Positions 1 to 8,001 of a DNA stretch of 64,000 bases are shown piece after piece. The stretch is from Flavisolibacter longurius. GTDB taxonomy: Bacteria > Bacteroidota > Bacteroidia > Chitinophagales > Chitinophagaceae. The stretch spans positions 1 through 64,000 of the forward strand of contig JACJGO010000018.1 in assembly GCA_014163555.1 (NCBI GenBank). The letters run 5' to 3'. A program made the translations under genes and the position numbers. Below the pieces are notes generated by a model, which saw only the letters and a list, made by a program, of their open reading frames with translations, did not search any database and was not told where the DNA came from. Positions within the stretch are counted from its first letter, which is position 1. The number at the start of each line of letters is the position of its first letter.

Positions 1-71
1 TCCATTGCTGTTGAACGGGCGGCGGCGCCGGTGGCAGCAATGGATTTTATTTTTCAACAGGAATCATTCGC

Positions 72-485
72 TCAGGCTACGTTGCCATGCGGTACAATGC
101 CAGCAGTTACCGGTTCTTCCTGCAACTGGGCACTAATCTTTTGTAAAAGAAATTCGGTTACAAACGGTTTGGCTACAAAATCATCGGCACCAAAAAGAAG
201 CGTACGCGATGTCGGGTAGTAAAGTGCCGACATCAGGATCACTTTTGTTTGCCGGCCATCGGTGGGATGTTTGACCTTCCAGCAAAGCTGACGGCCATCG
301 TCACCACTCAGGTTAATATCAATCAGCATCAGGTCGGGTTTGAACTGGGCTGCAACATATTCGGCTTCGGCCATCGAAACGGCTGATTCTACTTTATATC
401 CGCTTTGTTGAAGTTTGCGCTCGAGGAGCATCAGAAGATCAATGTCATCATCTACCACCAATACTCGCATAGTAGTGTTCATCAT
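72..485 (-). CDS. Single-domain response regulator (receiver domain)
   Basis: Encodes 137 residues that are almost entirely a CheY-like receiver domain. Visible are the acidic cluster DDD at residues 12-14, the expected phospho-acceptor Asp56 in LMLIDINLSG, and the conserved Lys106 in FVAKPF. There is no DNA-binding or enzymatic output domain, so it probably relays phosphate from a histidine kinase to a partner protein. No kinase gene lies in the window. Start codons at residues 1, 2 and 6 are all possible. The family assignment is firm; the pathway is unknown. Confidence 0.9.
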   Translation of the reverse strand: MMNTTMRVLVVDDDIDLLMLLERKLQQSGYKVESAVSMAEAEYVAAQFKPDLMLIDINLSGDDGRQLCWKVKHPTDGRQTKVILMSALYYPTSRTLLFGADDFVAKPFVTEFLLQKISAQLQEEPVTAGIVPHGNVA

Positions 486-1019
486 AGTTAAGTGTTTAGG
501 CGTTTTACGAAAATTTTTGTCACGTCTTACAACGGGTACAAATTCTCAGCAGGTACTGGCGATGGCTTTGCAATGGGTGGCGGATAAAAAAGTGAAGTTG
601 ATTGGCGGTTTGGCTTTTCTTGGATCTGGAAAAAATTTTACTGGACGGTGTCTTAGGATATGGACTAACCCCTCAATCAACTTCTGTTCAAAGATACTTG
701 TCGCTACGTTCGTCATCAAGAGCAGTTTTTCCTTTTCTCCAGGCTTCACTATTTACGTAAAAGGAGGGCTCCCTTGCGTAGTTGTACGAAAAAGGCCTGC
801 AGAAAATACGCAAGCCTGTCTTTGTTCCCCCTTTAACCTGGCAGAAACAGGCGGGGAAGAACCGTGTGAAAAAATAAATCTGTAGCTGCACAATACGCAT
901 GAAAACACACTCCGTGCTGCTTTGCGAAGGCCCCTGCAATTGAGCAAGGCCTGTGTATAACTATTTTGTTTTTTGCTGTTTGGCAGTGTTGCTAATTTAA
1001 TCCTTCGTTACCCTTTTGT
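486..1019. other. 534-bp gene-free stretch with inverted repeats
   Basis: Lies between the receiver protein and the TM2 gene, whose 5' ends face each other, so promoters for both must lie here. I found no convincing gene: the open frames have no recognisable domain. Two inverted repeats are visible. cttgcgta (773-780) pairs with tacgcaag (807-814), and gcctgt (814-819) pairs with acaggc (847-852). The two arms touch, so they could form alternative hairpins in a leader or a small RNA. That is inference only. Confidence 0.4.
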
Positions 1020-1397
1020 ATGTCAAAATACAAATCAGTACAACGGGCTTATCTTTTTTGGGCGCTCAGCATTTTTGGTCTGTTGGGTTTTCACAGGCTT
1101 TACTTGCGCAAGCGAAAAACGGCCGTTGTATGGATGATCACTCTGGGGCTTTTTGGAATCGGTGCCGTTGCAGATTTTATTTTTTTAAACTGGTTAGTTA
1201 AACGCTACAACATGATTCAGAAACTAAAAGAACTGCAAAAAGAATTAATGTCGACAGAACAATGGCGTGAGGAACTGGCACGTAAACAGAAGTATGAAGA
1301 AGCTGCTTACAACCGCGATAAAGAAAAACTGCTGAAACGGGAAATGGCCCGCCTGCGACTAAAGCTGAAGCTGGGCCGCGAAGTGGAAAGAGAGTAG
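1020..1397 (+). CDS. TM2-domain membrane protein with charged C-terminal helix
   Basis: Encodes 125 residues. Residues about 8-57 form a TM2 domain: two membrane helices joined by a short loop, with GLLGFHRLYL resembling the family's G-x(n)-HRFYLG signature. The remaining 65 residues are rich in Lys, Arg and Glu and should form a long amphipathic or coiled-coil helix in the cytoplasm. TM2 proteins have no settled biochemical role. A small one-helix membrane protein follows downstream and could be co-expressed. The ATG at 1020 follows a T-rich stretch and starts directly before the first membrane helix. Confidence 0.75.
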   Translation: MSKYKSVQRAYLFWALSIFGLLGFHRLYLRKRKTAVVWMITLGLFGIGAVADFIFLNWLVKRYNMIQKLKELQKELMSTEQWREELARKQKYEEAAYNRDKEKLLKREMARLRLKLKLGREVERE

Positions 1398-1480
1398 CGT
1401 CAATTGGCAATATACAATGGACAACAGACAATAGTTAGATACCGACAGTTGGTCATCACTTGTCAATTGCAAACTGCCTG
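1395..1480. repeat. Intergenic word-like repeat of the CAATTGGCAAT type
   Basis: The gap between the TM2 gene and the next small gene is filled by variants of one short word: caattggcaat, then acaatggacaa and acagacaata, then on the opposite strand sense tgtcaattgc. The same word family recurs in a near-perfect hairpin at 62187-62245 and as a single arm near 3964-3986. It looks like a decayed palindromic repeat. I know of no function. Confidence 0.5.
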
Positions 1481-1535
1481 TTGCCGATCGGCCTGCATGG
1501 CACAGCAATTGTCGGCTTTGGGGAAACAGTTTTTT

Positions 1536-1709
1536 ATGAAAGGAAAATATGCAATTGCCGCAGGTGTGGCCGTCGTTGGTTTTGCGCTGTATTATTTTTT
1601 AGGAAAACGCAGGGCGAAAACTTCTGCCGGTTCGCAAAAGGAAAGTGAACGCCATCATCTCACCACAGCATTTGCGCGGGCAAAGCAGGTAGCAACCGGA
1701 CGTTCATAA
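1536..1709 (+). CDS. Small single-helix membrane protein (57 aa)
   Basis: Starting at the ATG at 1536, this encodes 57 residues: one hydrophobic helix (about residues 5-22) followed by a basic KRRAK stretch and a polar tail. The positive charges after the helix predict the C-terminus on the cytoplasmic side. The frame is open further upstream, but that part lies in the intergenic repeat and is cysteine-rich and unlikely to be translated. No family is recognised. Confidence 0.5.
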   Translation: MKGKYAIAAGVAVVGFALYYFLGKRRAKTSAGSQKESERHHLTTAFARAKQVATGRS

Positions 1710-1719
1710 GGTAACATTT

Positions 1720-2130
1720 CTATTGTGGGTAATAGTCCCAAAGGCCCAAGGAGCCGCCCGTGATGATGGGTGTTTCCAGGGGAACCGGATCGGAAAAAAA
1801 CCAGGCATAACGTCCTTTTGTATCATCACCGAAAGCTTTTTCTTCAAGGGTACGGGCTGCGATTGTTGCAGCTGATACGTGTAGTGTTTCCACCGGCACA
1901 ATATCCGTAAGGGTTACACTGCCAATGATGGCACCAAACGGTAAATTATTGAAATCGGAGAGGTGTTGCCGGATGAGTGGCCGATTGCAAACAACCCTTC
2001 CTTTTTTACCCTTACTGGCATGGATCAGCAGTGGCCCGCGATAGGCCGTTTGCCACAACCGGGTTTCGATGGTTTTAACACCCATGATCACCAGTGAAGC
2101 CCAGGGTTGCAGGAGTGAGATTGTTTTCAT
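1720..2130 (-). CDS. ASCH-domain protein
   Basis: Encodes 136 residues from the ATG at 2130, where the typical ASCH opening MKTISLLQPWASLV begins. This is chosen over a TTG 27 bp upstream that lies in a hairpin. The GVKTIETR segment is the conserved strand-loop that forms the putative RNA-binding pocket of the PUA-like ASCH fold. ASCH proteins are thought to bind RNA or modified nucleotides; some cleave acylated nucleosides. No partner gene is adjacent. The fold is clear, the substrate is not. Confidence 0.8.
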   Translation of the reverse strand: MKTISLLQPWASLVIMGVKTIETRLWQTAYRGPLLIHASKGKKGRVVCNRPLIRQHLSDFNNLPFGAIIGSVTLTDIVPVETLHVSAATIAARTLEEKAFGDDTKGRYAWFFSDPVPLETPIITGGSLGLWDYYPQ

Positions 2131-2430
2131 ACCTATACTACTACAAAAGGCAGCCAACCGCTGCCTTTTGTTTTGAATATTGTTTTACCTGTCCTGCAGA
2201 CAGGAATGTTCATCGAAAAGAAAGGGCAAGCAGTCTGTAACGCCACACCAAATACACCATAATCAAAAACTGCTTACCCTGAGGAAACGTATCTGATATA
2301 TAATTCTTTGGAAAATCGTGCCATTTTCAGCAACCTACTCCGTTTCGTTTTGCGGAAAACCTGTTTCTGCACAACAGTACGTTTGCTGGCATTTTTTTGT
2401 TGTATATACCCTGTAGTAAATGCTTTCATT
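2131..2430. other. Gene-free stretch with two hairpins and a shared motif
   Basis: Holds a perfect 12-bp stem (arms 2143-2154 and 2160-2171, loop 2155-2159) just upstream of the ASCH start. A smaller hairpin (cctgtc at 2188-2193, gacagg at 2199-2204) follows. At 2340-2368 there is a 29-bp motif, recurring at 5060-5089, that begins ccgtttcgtt. The first stem looks like a bidirectional terminator, but no gene ends beside it. Confidence 0.45.
2340..2368 (+). repeat. Dispersed 29-bp intergenic motif, copy 1
   Basis: Begins ccgtttcgtt and ends aaaacctgtttct. A second copy at 5060-5089 differs at only a few positions. Both lie upstream of small genes of unknown function on the plus strand, so a shared control site is possible; a relic of a mobile repeat is equally possible. 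Confidence 0.45.
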
Positions 2431-2628
2431 ATGGAAAAGAATCAACAGAATCAAACCGGTGCAGCTTTATCCGGAAAAGCTAGTACAGAAGGTGCACGGC
2501 TGGGGCAACAACTTCCCACAGAAAATATCGGTAGCCTGGATAAGCCGCAAGCGGAGAACGACAAATTGGAGCAACACAGTGAGTCCAGTCTCCCGGAAAG
2601 TGACGAAGAAACCCTGGGAACGCCGTAA
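2431..2628 (+). CDS. Small acidic, probably disordered protein (65 aa)
   Basis: From the ATG at 2431 the product is 65 residues rich in Glu, Gln, Ser and Asn, with no hydrophobic core and no recognisable domain. It is likely disordered. The frame stays open upstream to 2308, but that part is Cys- and Phe-rich and overlaps the dispersed 29-bp motif, so it is probably not translated. No family is recognised. Confidence 0.4.
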   Translation: MEKNQQNQTGAALSGKASTEGARLGQQLPTENIGSLDKPQAENDKLEQHSESSLPESDEETLGTP

Positions 2629-2812
2629 CAGCGCTCAGTATCTAAGTAAGGATATCACTGTGTCTATACCAAAGTATACTTTCCTCGTTTCCGTATGGCG
2701 GTTGCTTTTTAGCGACGGTACCATCATTTGCAACAGTATAATTGGAAAGATTGACAGGGTATTGTATTTGCAAAAATGAAATGACAGATGATGTAATGCA
2801 TCTGCTATACAT

Positions 2813-3589
2813 ATGAAACCGCAGATTGTTACCCGCATTGCACAAGCCGGGCTGGTGGCCAAAGGCTTTGTTTATATTGTACTGGGCTTGCTGGCATTTA
2901 TGGCAGCATTTGAATTGGGTGGAAAAGGAAATGATGCCGCTACCAAAGCCGGTGCCCTGCAGCTTACACAGGAGCTGCCTGCGGGCAAGTTTTTACTCAT
3001 TGCCATTGCGTTAGGCTTATTTTGTTATTGCGCCTGGCGGATTATGGAGGCCATTCGTGAAAAAGGCAAAGGTGCCTGGAAGAAAAAGATTTTCTACTTC
3101 CTTAGCGGGCTGGCCTACCTGGCCTTTGCTGTTACGGCGCTCCGCATTGTCGGTGGCGATAACAGCAACAGCAATCAAAACCGCGAAATAGCCAGTAAGT
3201 TAATGAGCAAGCCGTTTGGCCAGGTGCTGGTTGGATTGGGAGGATTAATCTTTGCCATTGTGGGTGGCTACCAGATTTATTTCGGGTTATCAGAAAAATA
3301 CCGCAAATATGTGCAGGGCCTTTCGCTGCATTCAACCCAATCTACAGCGTTACTGCGTTCCGGTAAAGTTGGTTATATCAGTCGCGGTGTGGTATGGCTG
3401 GTGATTGCCTATCTTTTTTTCCGGGCGGCTGTTCATGCAAGGGCTTCCGAAGCCGGAAGTACCGGGGAAGCATTCCAGTTTATTGAGTCGTCACCATATG
3501 GTTCTGCGCTGCTGGGGGTGCTGGGACTTGGCGTTATTGTTTACGGCATCTTCAACTTCGTGCGGGCCCGCTATGAGCGTTTCAACTGA
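2813..3589 (+). CDS. DUF1206 membrane protein
   Basis: Encodes 258 residues with six predicted membrane helices in three similar two-helix units. Each unit opens with a motif of the form AxxGxxxKGxVYxxxG; the first is AQAGLVAKGFVYIVLGL and the third is RSGKVGYISRGVVWL. This threefold internal repeat is the hallmark of DUF1206. The biochemical role of the family is unknown. It stands alone between intergenic regions. The start is the ATG at 2813, shortly after an AT-rich promoter-like stretch. Confidence 0.85.
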   Translation: MKPQIVTRIAQAGLVAKGFVYIVLGLLAFMAAFELGGKGNDAATKAGALQLTQELPAGKFLLIAIALGLFCYCAWRIMEAIREKGKGAWKKKIFYFLSGLAYLAFAVTALRIVGGDNSNSNQNREIASKLMSKPFGQVLVGLGGLIFAIVGGYQIYFGLSEKYRKYVQGLSLHSTQSTALLRSGKVGYISRGVVWLVIAYLFFRAAVHARASEAGSTGEAFQFIESSPYGSALLGVLGLGVIVYGIFNFVRARYERFN

Positions 3590-3696
3590 TGCTTACATAC
3601 AACATATTAGATTGCGGGTAAGGTTGAAAAGGAGGGTAAGTCTGCTTAGGAGAATAGAAAACAAAACGCTGAACAACTAACGCCGATCAGCAAACG

Positions 3697-3915
3697 TTAG
3701 GCAACACTCCACCGGCCTTCCTCGTCCTTCATGTACGAAAGACCATTGCTCATGTGGTAAATTTCCTTGCCGGTTCGCGGATGCAGGGAGGTGCTTTGTT
3801 CGTAAACACGAATGCCGTTATTCTCCCTTGTTAGATAAACTAGCAGGGCATTCAGCGTTGGCGGTACCTCGTGCAGCCATTGTTCATCACTTTCCCGTAC
3901 AAATGCCTGACTCAT
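3697..3915 (-). CDS. Small hypothetical protein (72 aa)
   Basis: Encodes 72 residues, soluble and of mixed charge, with no signal peptide or membrane helix. It contains Trp-rich ends (EEGRWSVA at the C-terminus) and reads like a compact beta-rich domain. I do not recognise the family. It lies 65 bp upstream of the oxidoreductase gene start and points the other way from the DUF1206 gene. Codon use resembles its neighbours, which favours a real gene. Confidence 0.55.
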   Translation of the reverse strand: MSQAFVRESDEQWLHEVPPTLNALLVYLTRENNGIRVYEQSTSLHPRTGKEIYHMSNGLSYMKDEEGRWSVA

Positions 3916-3980
3916 ATTTTTCGTTTTAAAGATGTTGAATGCTTACGGTTAGGTGTTCTCGCTAGTCTATTGCTAATTGC

Positions 3981-4976
3981 CTATTGGATAAGCACCCGTT
4001 CACCGGTTTCCATTGCCTGGTAAATAGCCTGCAAGATCTTTACGTCCTGCCGGCCTTCTTCTCCGGGAACGGATGTGGGCCTGTTTTCTTTGATGCACTG
4101 TGCAAAATCATCCATTTGCGCTGCCTGCTGGGCCACCTCCGGCAGATCCATTTTACCTGCTGCCGTTTTTCCCTCCAGGCCGCGGTACGAAAAGGCCGGC
4201 GCCAGCTCCAGCCATCCTTTTTCGGCAACAACCCGAAGCCGGTTGGTTTTTTCGCTGTATGTAGAAGTACATTTTGCCACAATGCCTCCGGGCATCTCCA
4301 TTTGCCAGGCAATCGATTCCTCCACCGAACTGAATGTTTCAGTGTCATGCTTGAAGCCTTCCTGCGCCGTAACGGCAATGGGCTCAAGTCCTGTAGCATA
4401 GCGTACAGCCTGAACGCAATAAATACCCACATCCATCAGCGGGCCGCCGCCGGCCAGAGTTTTATCCAGCCGCCAGCCTTGCGGATAGTGCAGGCCATGA
4501 TCGGCTTCAATATCTGTGATACTTCCCATGCTTTTTTGCTGCCCCAGTTTCATAACTTCCTGGTGATGCGGTTCAAAATGCAGCCGGTAGCCAACCGATA
4601 GCATTTTTCCCGCATTTTTACAGGCAGCAATCATCCGGTCGCAATCTTCTACGCTAAGGGCCAAGGGCTTTTCGCAAATGACGTGTTTGCCGGCCTGTGC
4701 CGCCCGAACAACCCAATTGGCGTGTAAGGCGTTGGGCAGTACGATGTAAACAATATCGATGGCTTTATTATCGCGAATGCTGTCGAAGGTTTCGTAGGTA
4801 TAACAGGCATCATCCGGCAGGTTGTATTTCTTTTTCCATTGCTCAATTTTTTCAAGGCTGCCGCTTACAATTCCTGCCAGGTAACAATGGGCCGTTTGCT
4901 GCAGGGCAGGAGCCAGTTCTTTTTCGCTGTAATTGCCCAATCCTACCAGTGCAATACCAAGTTTTCCGTTATTCAT
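3981..4976 (-). CDS. Gfo/Idh/MocA-family NAD(P)-dependent oxidoreductase
   Basis: Encodes 331 residues, the normal family length. The Rossmann dinucleotide site is near the N-terminus (VGLGNYSE, residues 11-18). The family EKP motif is at residues 102-104, where the Lys takes part in catalysis. A GGGPLMDVGIY segment at about 177-187 belongs to the C-terminal substrate domain. Enzymes of this family oxidise or reduce sugars and cyclitols. The closest general type is a glucose-fructose-oxidoreductase-like cytoplasmic enzyme. No sugar operon surrounds it, so the substrate cannot be named. Confidence 0.88.
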   Translation of the reverse strand: MNNGKLGIALVGLGNYSEKELAPALQQTAHCYLAGIVSGSLEKIEQWKKKYNLPDDACYTYETFDSIRDNKAIDIVYIVLPNALHANWVVRAAQAGKHVICEKPLALSVEDCDRMIAACKNAGKMLSVGYRLHFEPHHQEVMKLGQQKSMGSITDIEADHGLHYPQGWRLDKTLAGGGPLMDVGIYCVQAVRYATGLEPIAVTAQEGFKHDTETFSSVEESIAWQMEMPGGIVAKCTSTYSEKTNRLRVVAEKGWLELAPAFSYRGLEGKTAAGKMDLPEVAQQAAQMDDFAQCIKENRPTSVPGEEGRQDVKILQAIYQAMETGERVLIQ

Positions 4977-5059
4977 AAAGAAATGTTCTCATGGCATTTG
5001 TGTAAAAAAACATGCCACAGCACAGGCCGTGCGGCTGTTTCCAGGGCGAGCATAATCAG

Positions 5060-5089
5060 CCGTTTCGTTCTGCATAAAACCTGTTTTCT
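5060..5089 (+). repeat. Dispersed 29-bp intergenic motif, copy 2
   Basis: Shares the ccgtttcgtt opening and the aaaacctgttt block with the copy at 2340-2368. It lies about 140 bp upstream of the small gene at 5231, in the gap between that gene and the divergent oxidoreductase gene. Confidence 0.45.
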
Positions 5090-5230
5090 TAACCAAAAAT
5101 GAAACAACAAAACAACTAACAGCCACGTTTGTTCTTTAATCGATAAAAGCAAACCGTTAGGCTAATATTTGCAGACCTGGATTAAACGTTGTGCAATTTT
5201 GTTGTCTAAATCATACGAACGAAAACAACA

Positions 5231-5482
5231 ATGACAGCAAGAACCTATACATCCAACACAGACATCGAAAGAGCAAGATCGCTTTGGGAAAAAGGCGTGT
5301 TGCTGGCCGAACGTCGTGATGGCTTTCATACCCTGAAACTTTACCAGTTGTACGATATCTATATTGAAGTGGTGTGGCATACCCATTTTAACGTCGCCCT
5401 GAAAGTGACTACGTTCACCGACACCGACCGGCTGGACCCTTACCTTGAAAGTATTTCCCTGGAAAACGTATATGACGCCTAG
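5231..5482 (+). CDS. Small hypothetical protein (83 aa)
   Basis: Encodes 83 residues with no signal peptide or membrane helix. The segment YQLYDIYIEVVWHTHFNVALKV suggests alternating beta strands, and the N-terminal third should be helical. It is followed 24 bp later by a strong terminator, so it is probably a one-gene transcript. I do not recognise the family beyond the impression of a small conserved Bacteroidota protein. Confidence 0.6.
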   Translation: MTARTYTSNTDIERARSLWEKGVLLAERRDGFHTLKLYQLYDIYIEVVWHTHFNVALKVTTFTDTDRLDPYLESISLENVYDA

Positions 5483-5506
5483 TCCAAATCTTTGAAACAA
5501 AAAGAG

Positions 5507-5531
5507 AGCAACCCCAAACGGTTGCTTTTTT
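5507..5531 (+). terminator. Intrinsic terminator after the 83-aa gene
   Basis: Stem agcaacc (5507-5513) pairs with ggttgct (5520-5526), followed by a run of T to 5531. The A-run before the stem is too interrupted to be sure it also works in reverse. Confidence 0.8.
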
Positions 5532-5566
5532 GATGTCCCGAAATCTCTCTCCCTAATTTCGCAGGT

Positions 5567-6241
5567 ATGAAAACCTGGGCAGAGCAACTCTTTCAGTTTT
5601 ACACCTCCTTAAAACCGCAGCAAACCCTGCCCAACGGTATCCAGTGGTTGTACCCGCAGCAAAATGGGGAGGTGTTGGACGTGCTTCAGCGGTTTCTCCA
5701 AAAATATTTCAACGATACCGGCAGGCGCCAGCTTTTCCTGGGCATTAACCCCGGCCGGTTTGGTGCCGGCGTTACCGGGGTTAATTTTACGGCGGCCAAA
5801 CAGCTTACCGAAGATTGCGGCATCGAGCATCCTTTTAAAAATGGTTCTGAAATTTCTGCTGAATTTATTTATGCCATGATCAACGCTTATGGCGGCCCCG
5901 CAGCTTTTTACAAACAGTATTTTATTGGATCCGTTTGCCCCCTGGGATTTATCAAAGAAGGAAAGAACATTAATTATTACGACGACAAGGCCTTGCTGCA
6001 GGCCGTAGAACCATTTATCATTGAAAGCATTGAAGCCCAGCTCCGCCTGCCGGTAAACCGTGACCGCTGTCTTTGTATTGGCGGGGAAAAGAATTTCCGG
6101 TATCTCACCGGCTTAAACCAGCGATTCCGGTGGTTTGGAGAGATCATTCCATTGCCCCATCCTCGGTTCATTATGCAATACCGACGGAAAGAAATACAGC
6201 CGTTCATCCAACTCTATTTGGATGTATTAAAAAAGAAATAA
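5567..6241 (+). CDS. SMUG2-like uracil-DNA glycosylase family protein
   Basis: Encodes 224 residues. The hallmark is FLGINPGRFGAGVTG at residues 57-71, the water-activating loop of the SMUG branch of uracil-DNA glycosylases. A C-terminal IPLPHPR segment (194-200) carries the His of the DNA-minor-groove intercalation loop. Members of this Bacteroidota group (once DUF4918) are predicted to remove uracil or damaged pyrimidines from DNA in base-excision repair. It stands alone. A TAATTTCG box ends 6 bp before the ATG, close to the phylum's promoter consensus. Confidence 0.85.
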   Translation: MKTWAEQLFQFYTSLKPQQTLPNGIQWLYPQQNGEVLDVLQRFLQKYFNDTGRRQLFLGINPGRFGAGVTGVNFTAAKQLTEDCGIEHPFKNGSEISAEFIYAMINAYGGPAAFYKQYFIGSVCPLGFIKEGKNINYYDDKALLQAVEPFIIESIEAQLRLPVNRDRCLCIGGEKNFRYLTGLNQRFRWFGEIIPLPHPRFIMQYRRKEIQPFIQLYLDVLKKK

Positions 6242-6358
6242 TACATTTGCCCTCTCTTCAATTGACCGCATATGCTCATCTAATCTGCCCATCACGGCCA
6301 TTTCTTCTTGCAGGCAAACAGCCTCTGTATTTTATTTTTCTATTTAAATCGTTTTCAA

Positions 6359-7774
6359 ATGTCGCAGGCAGTATTGCAACACAAGGTTGCAAAGGCATTT
6401 CAGTTATTTATTCATGCGTTAAAAGGTGAGCAGCAGGACTATACCACCGTCAGCCTGCGCAAAGCCATTTTTTTGTTGGCTGTTCCCATGATTATTGAAA
6501 TGGGAATGGAAAGTGTTTTTGCCCTTGTGGACCTGTTTTTCGTCAGCAAACTCGGAAAGCATGCCGTTTCCACGGTAGGGCTTACCGAATCCGTTCTTAC
6601 CCTTATTTATTCCATTGCCATTGGTGTGAGCATGGCGGCTACAGCTACCGTGGCGCGGCGCATTGGCGAAAAAAATGAAAAGGGAGCGGCAGTGGCAGCC
6701 ATGCAATGCATCTGGTTGGGTATTGCCATTATTCTTCTTTTTGGCATAACTGGTATTGTGTACGCCGCCGATATTTTGCGCCTGATGGGCGCAGAACCCG
6801 CTACAGTGGAAATGGGCGTTACCTATACCCGAATCATGATGGGCAGCAGCGTAGTGATCATGCTCCTGTTTCTTATCAATGGGATCTTTCGCGGTGCCGG
6901 CGATGCGTCCATTGCAATGCGCAGCCTTACGCTGGCCAATATCCTGAACATTATCCTGTGCCCGGTGCTGATCAATGGCTGGGGGCCTATACCCGCATTT
7001 GGGCTTACCGGTGCAGCGCTGGCTACAACCATCGGGCGAACAATGGGGGTGGTGTACCAACTTTTTTATCTTTTTAATGGAAAAAGCGTGATCAAACTGA
7101 CCCTTGCCTCGCTCAAAGCAGAATGGGCAGTTATTAAGTCTTTGGTGAGTATTGCGTGGCCCGCTACCCTGCAATTTATCATTGCGTCCTGTAGCTGGAT
7201 CTTCCTCGCACAATTGGTTGCCGAAACCGGTCATAGTGCTGCTTCGGCGGGTTACCAAACGGCCCTTCGCATTATTATGTTTTTCCTGTTGCCGGCCTGG
7301 GGCATCAGCAATGCAGCCACTACCCTTGTAGGGCAAAGCCTTGGTGCCAATGATAGCCTGCGGGCCGAAAAAGCGGTGCTACAAACTGCGGGGTACAATG
7401 CAGCGTTTATGGGACTCGTTTCGGGCTTGTTCCTGTTTTTCCCGGGTTGGGTAGTTGGCTTTTTTACAGAGCAGGAAGAGGTGCGCCAGTACGCGGTTTC
7501 GGCCCTCCGCATTATCAGCTGCGGCTATATTTTTTATGGCGTAGGCATGGTGATGATCAATGCATTTAATGGTGCCGGTGATACCCGTACACCCACCATC
7601 ATCAATGTGTTTGGGTTCTGGATGTTTCAGCTTCCGCTGGCCTACCTGCTGGCAAAATACCTTCAATGGGGACCTGCCGGGGTGTTTGTAGCCATTCCTG
7701 TGGCTGAAACCGCTATCACCATCGCGGCGTTTATTCTTTTCAAAAAAGGCAGGTGGAAGACCGTGAAGGTGTGA
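6359..7774 (+). CDS. MATE-family multidrug/cation efflux transporter
   Basis: Encodes 471 residues from the ATG at 6359 (MSQAVLQ). Twelve membrane helices in two homologous halves are evident. Family motifs include FALVDLFFVSKLG in helix 1-2 and NGIFRGAGDA mid-protein, mirrored by NAFNGAGDTRTPT in the second half. MATE proteins export drugs or metabolites in exchange for sodium or protons. The longer frame starting at 6308 adds 17 residues with no family match. A repeat-filled spacer follows it. Confidence 0.9.
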   Translation: MSQAVLQHKVAKAFQLFIHALKGEQQDYTTVSLRKAIFLLAVPMIIEMGMESVFALVDLFFVSKLGKHAVSTVGLTESVLTLIYSIAIGVSMAATATVARRIGEKNEKGAAVAAMQCIWLGIAIILLFGITGIVYAADILRLMGAEPATVEMGVTYTRIMMGSSVVIMLLFLINGIFRGAGDASIAMRSLTLANILNIILCPVLINGWGPIPAFGLTGAALATTIGRTMGVVYQLFYLFNGKSVIKLTLASLKAEWAVIKSLVSIAWPATLQFIIASCSWIFLAQLVAETGHSAASAGYQTALRIIMFFLLPAWGISNAATTLVGQSLGANDSLRAEKAVLQTAGYNAAFMGLVSGLFLFFPGWVVGFFTEQEEVRQYAVSALRIISCGYIFYGVGMVMINAFNGAGDTRTPTIINVFGFWMFQLPLAYLLAKYLQWGPAGVFVAIPVAETAITIAAFILFKKGRWKTVKV

Positions 7775-7779
7775 GGGGG

Positions 7780-7931
7780 CAGTCGTGAGACGTCAGACGT
7801 GAAACTGGGGAGAGTTCACATGTTCACGGGTTCACACATTCACAAGTTGAACAGCCAAACGAACTTTTGTGGTGCAACTTAAAACTATAACGACACTTCA
7901 GTTTCGTGTCTGACTTTTCCCATTTCACGTC
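7780..7931. repeat. Intergenic word-like inverted repeats (GACGTGA and GTTCACA types)
   Basis: After the MATE gene come cgtgagacgtcagacgtgaa-type words (7780-7810), then gttcaca, gttcacg, gttcaca and attcaca words (7814-7852). The inverse of the first type follows at 7899-7931: gacgtgaaactggg (7796-7809) is mirrored by cccatttcacgtc (7919-7931). The arms flank about 110 bp with no gene. This is a decayed palindrome made of short near-identical words. Confidence 0.5.
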
Positions 7932-8001
7932 ACAAGCTGTTTGCAGAAGTTACGTAATAGGGAGTAAATTCGGCCTGCCTTTTAGCAACGGAACGGGCAT
8001 T

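Noticed and set aside
415-885. 156-residue plus-strand frame between the receiver and TM2 genes
   Set aside because: Starts inside the receiver gene on the other strand; sequence has no domain and unusual composition.
6419-7336. 305-residue open frame on the minus strand opposite the MATE gene
   Set aside because: His/Gly/Asn-rich with no domain, and fully antisense to a clear transporter; a codon-bias shadow.
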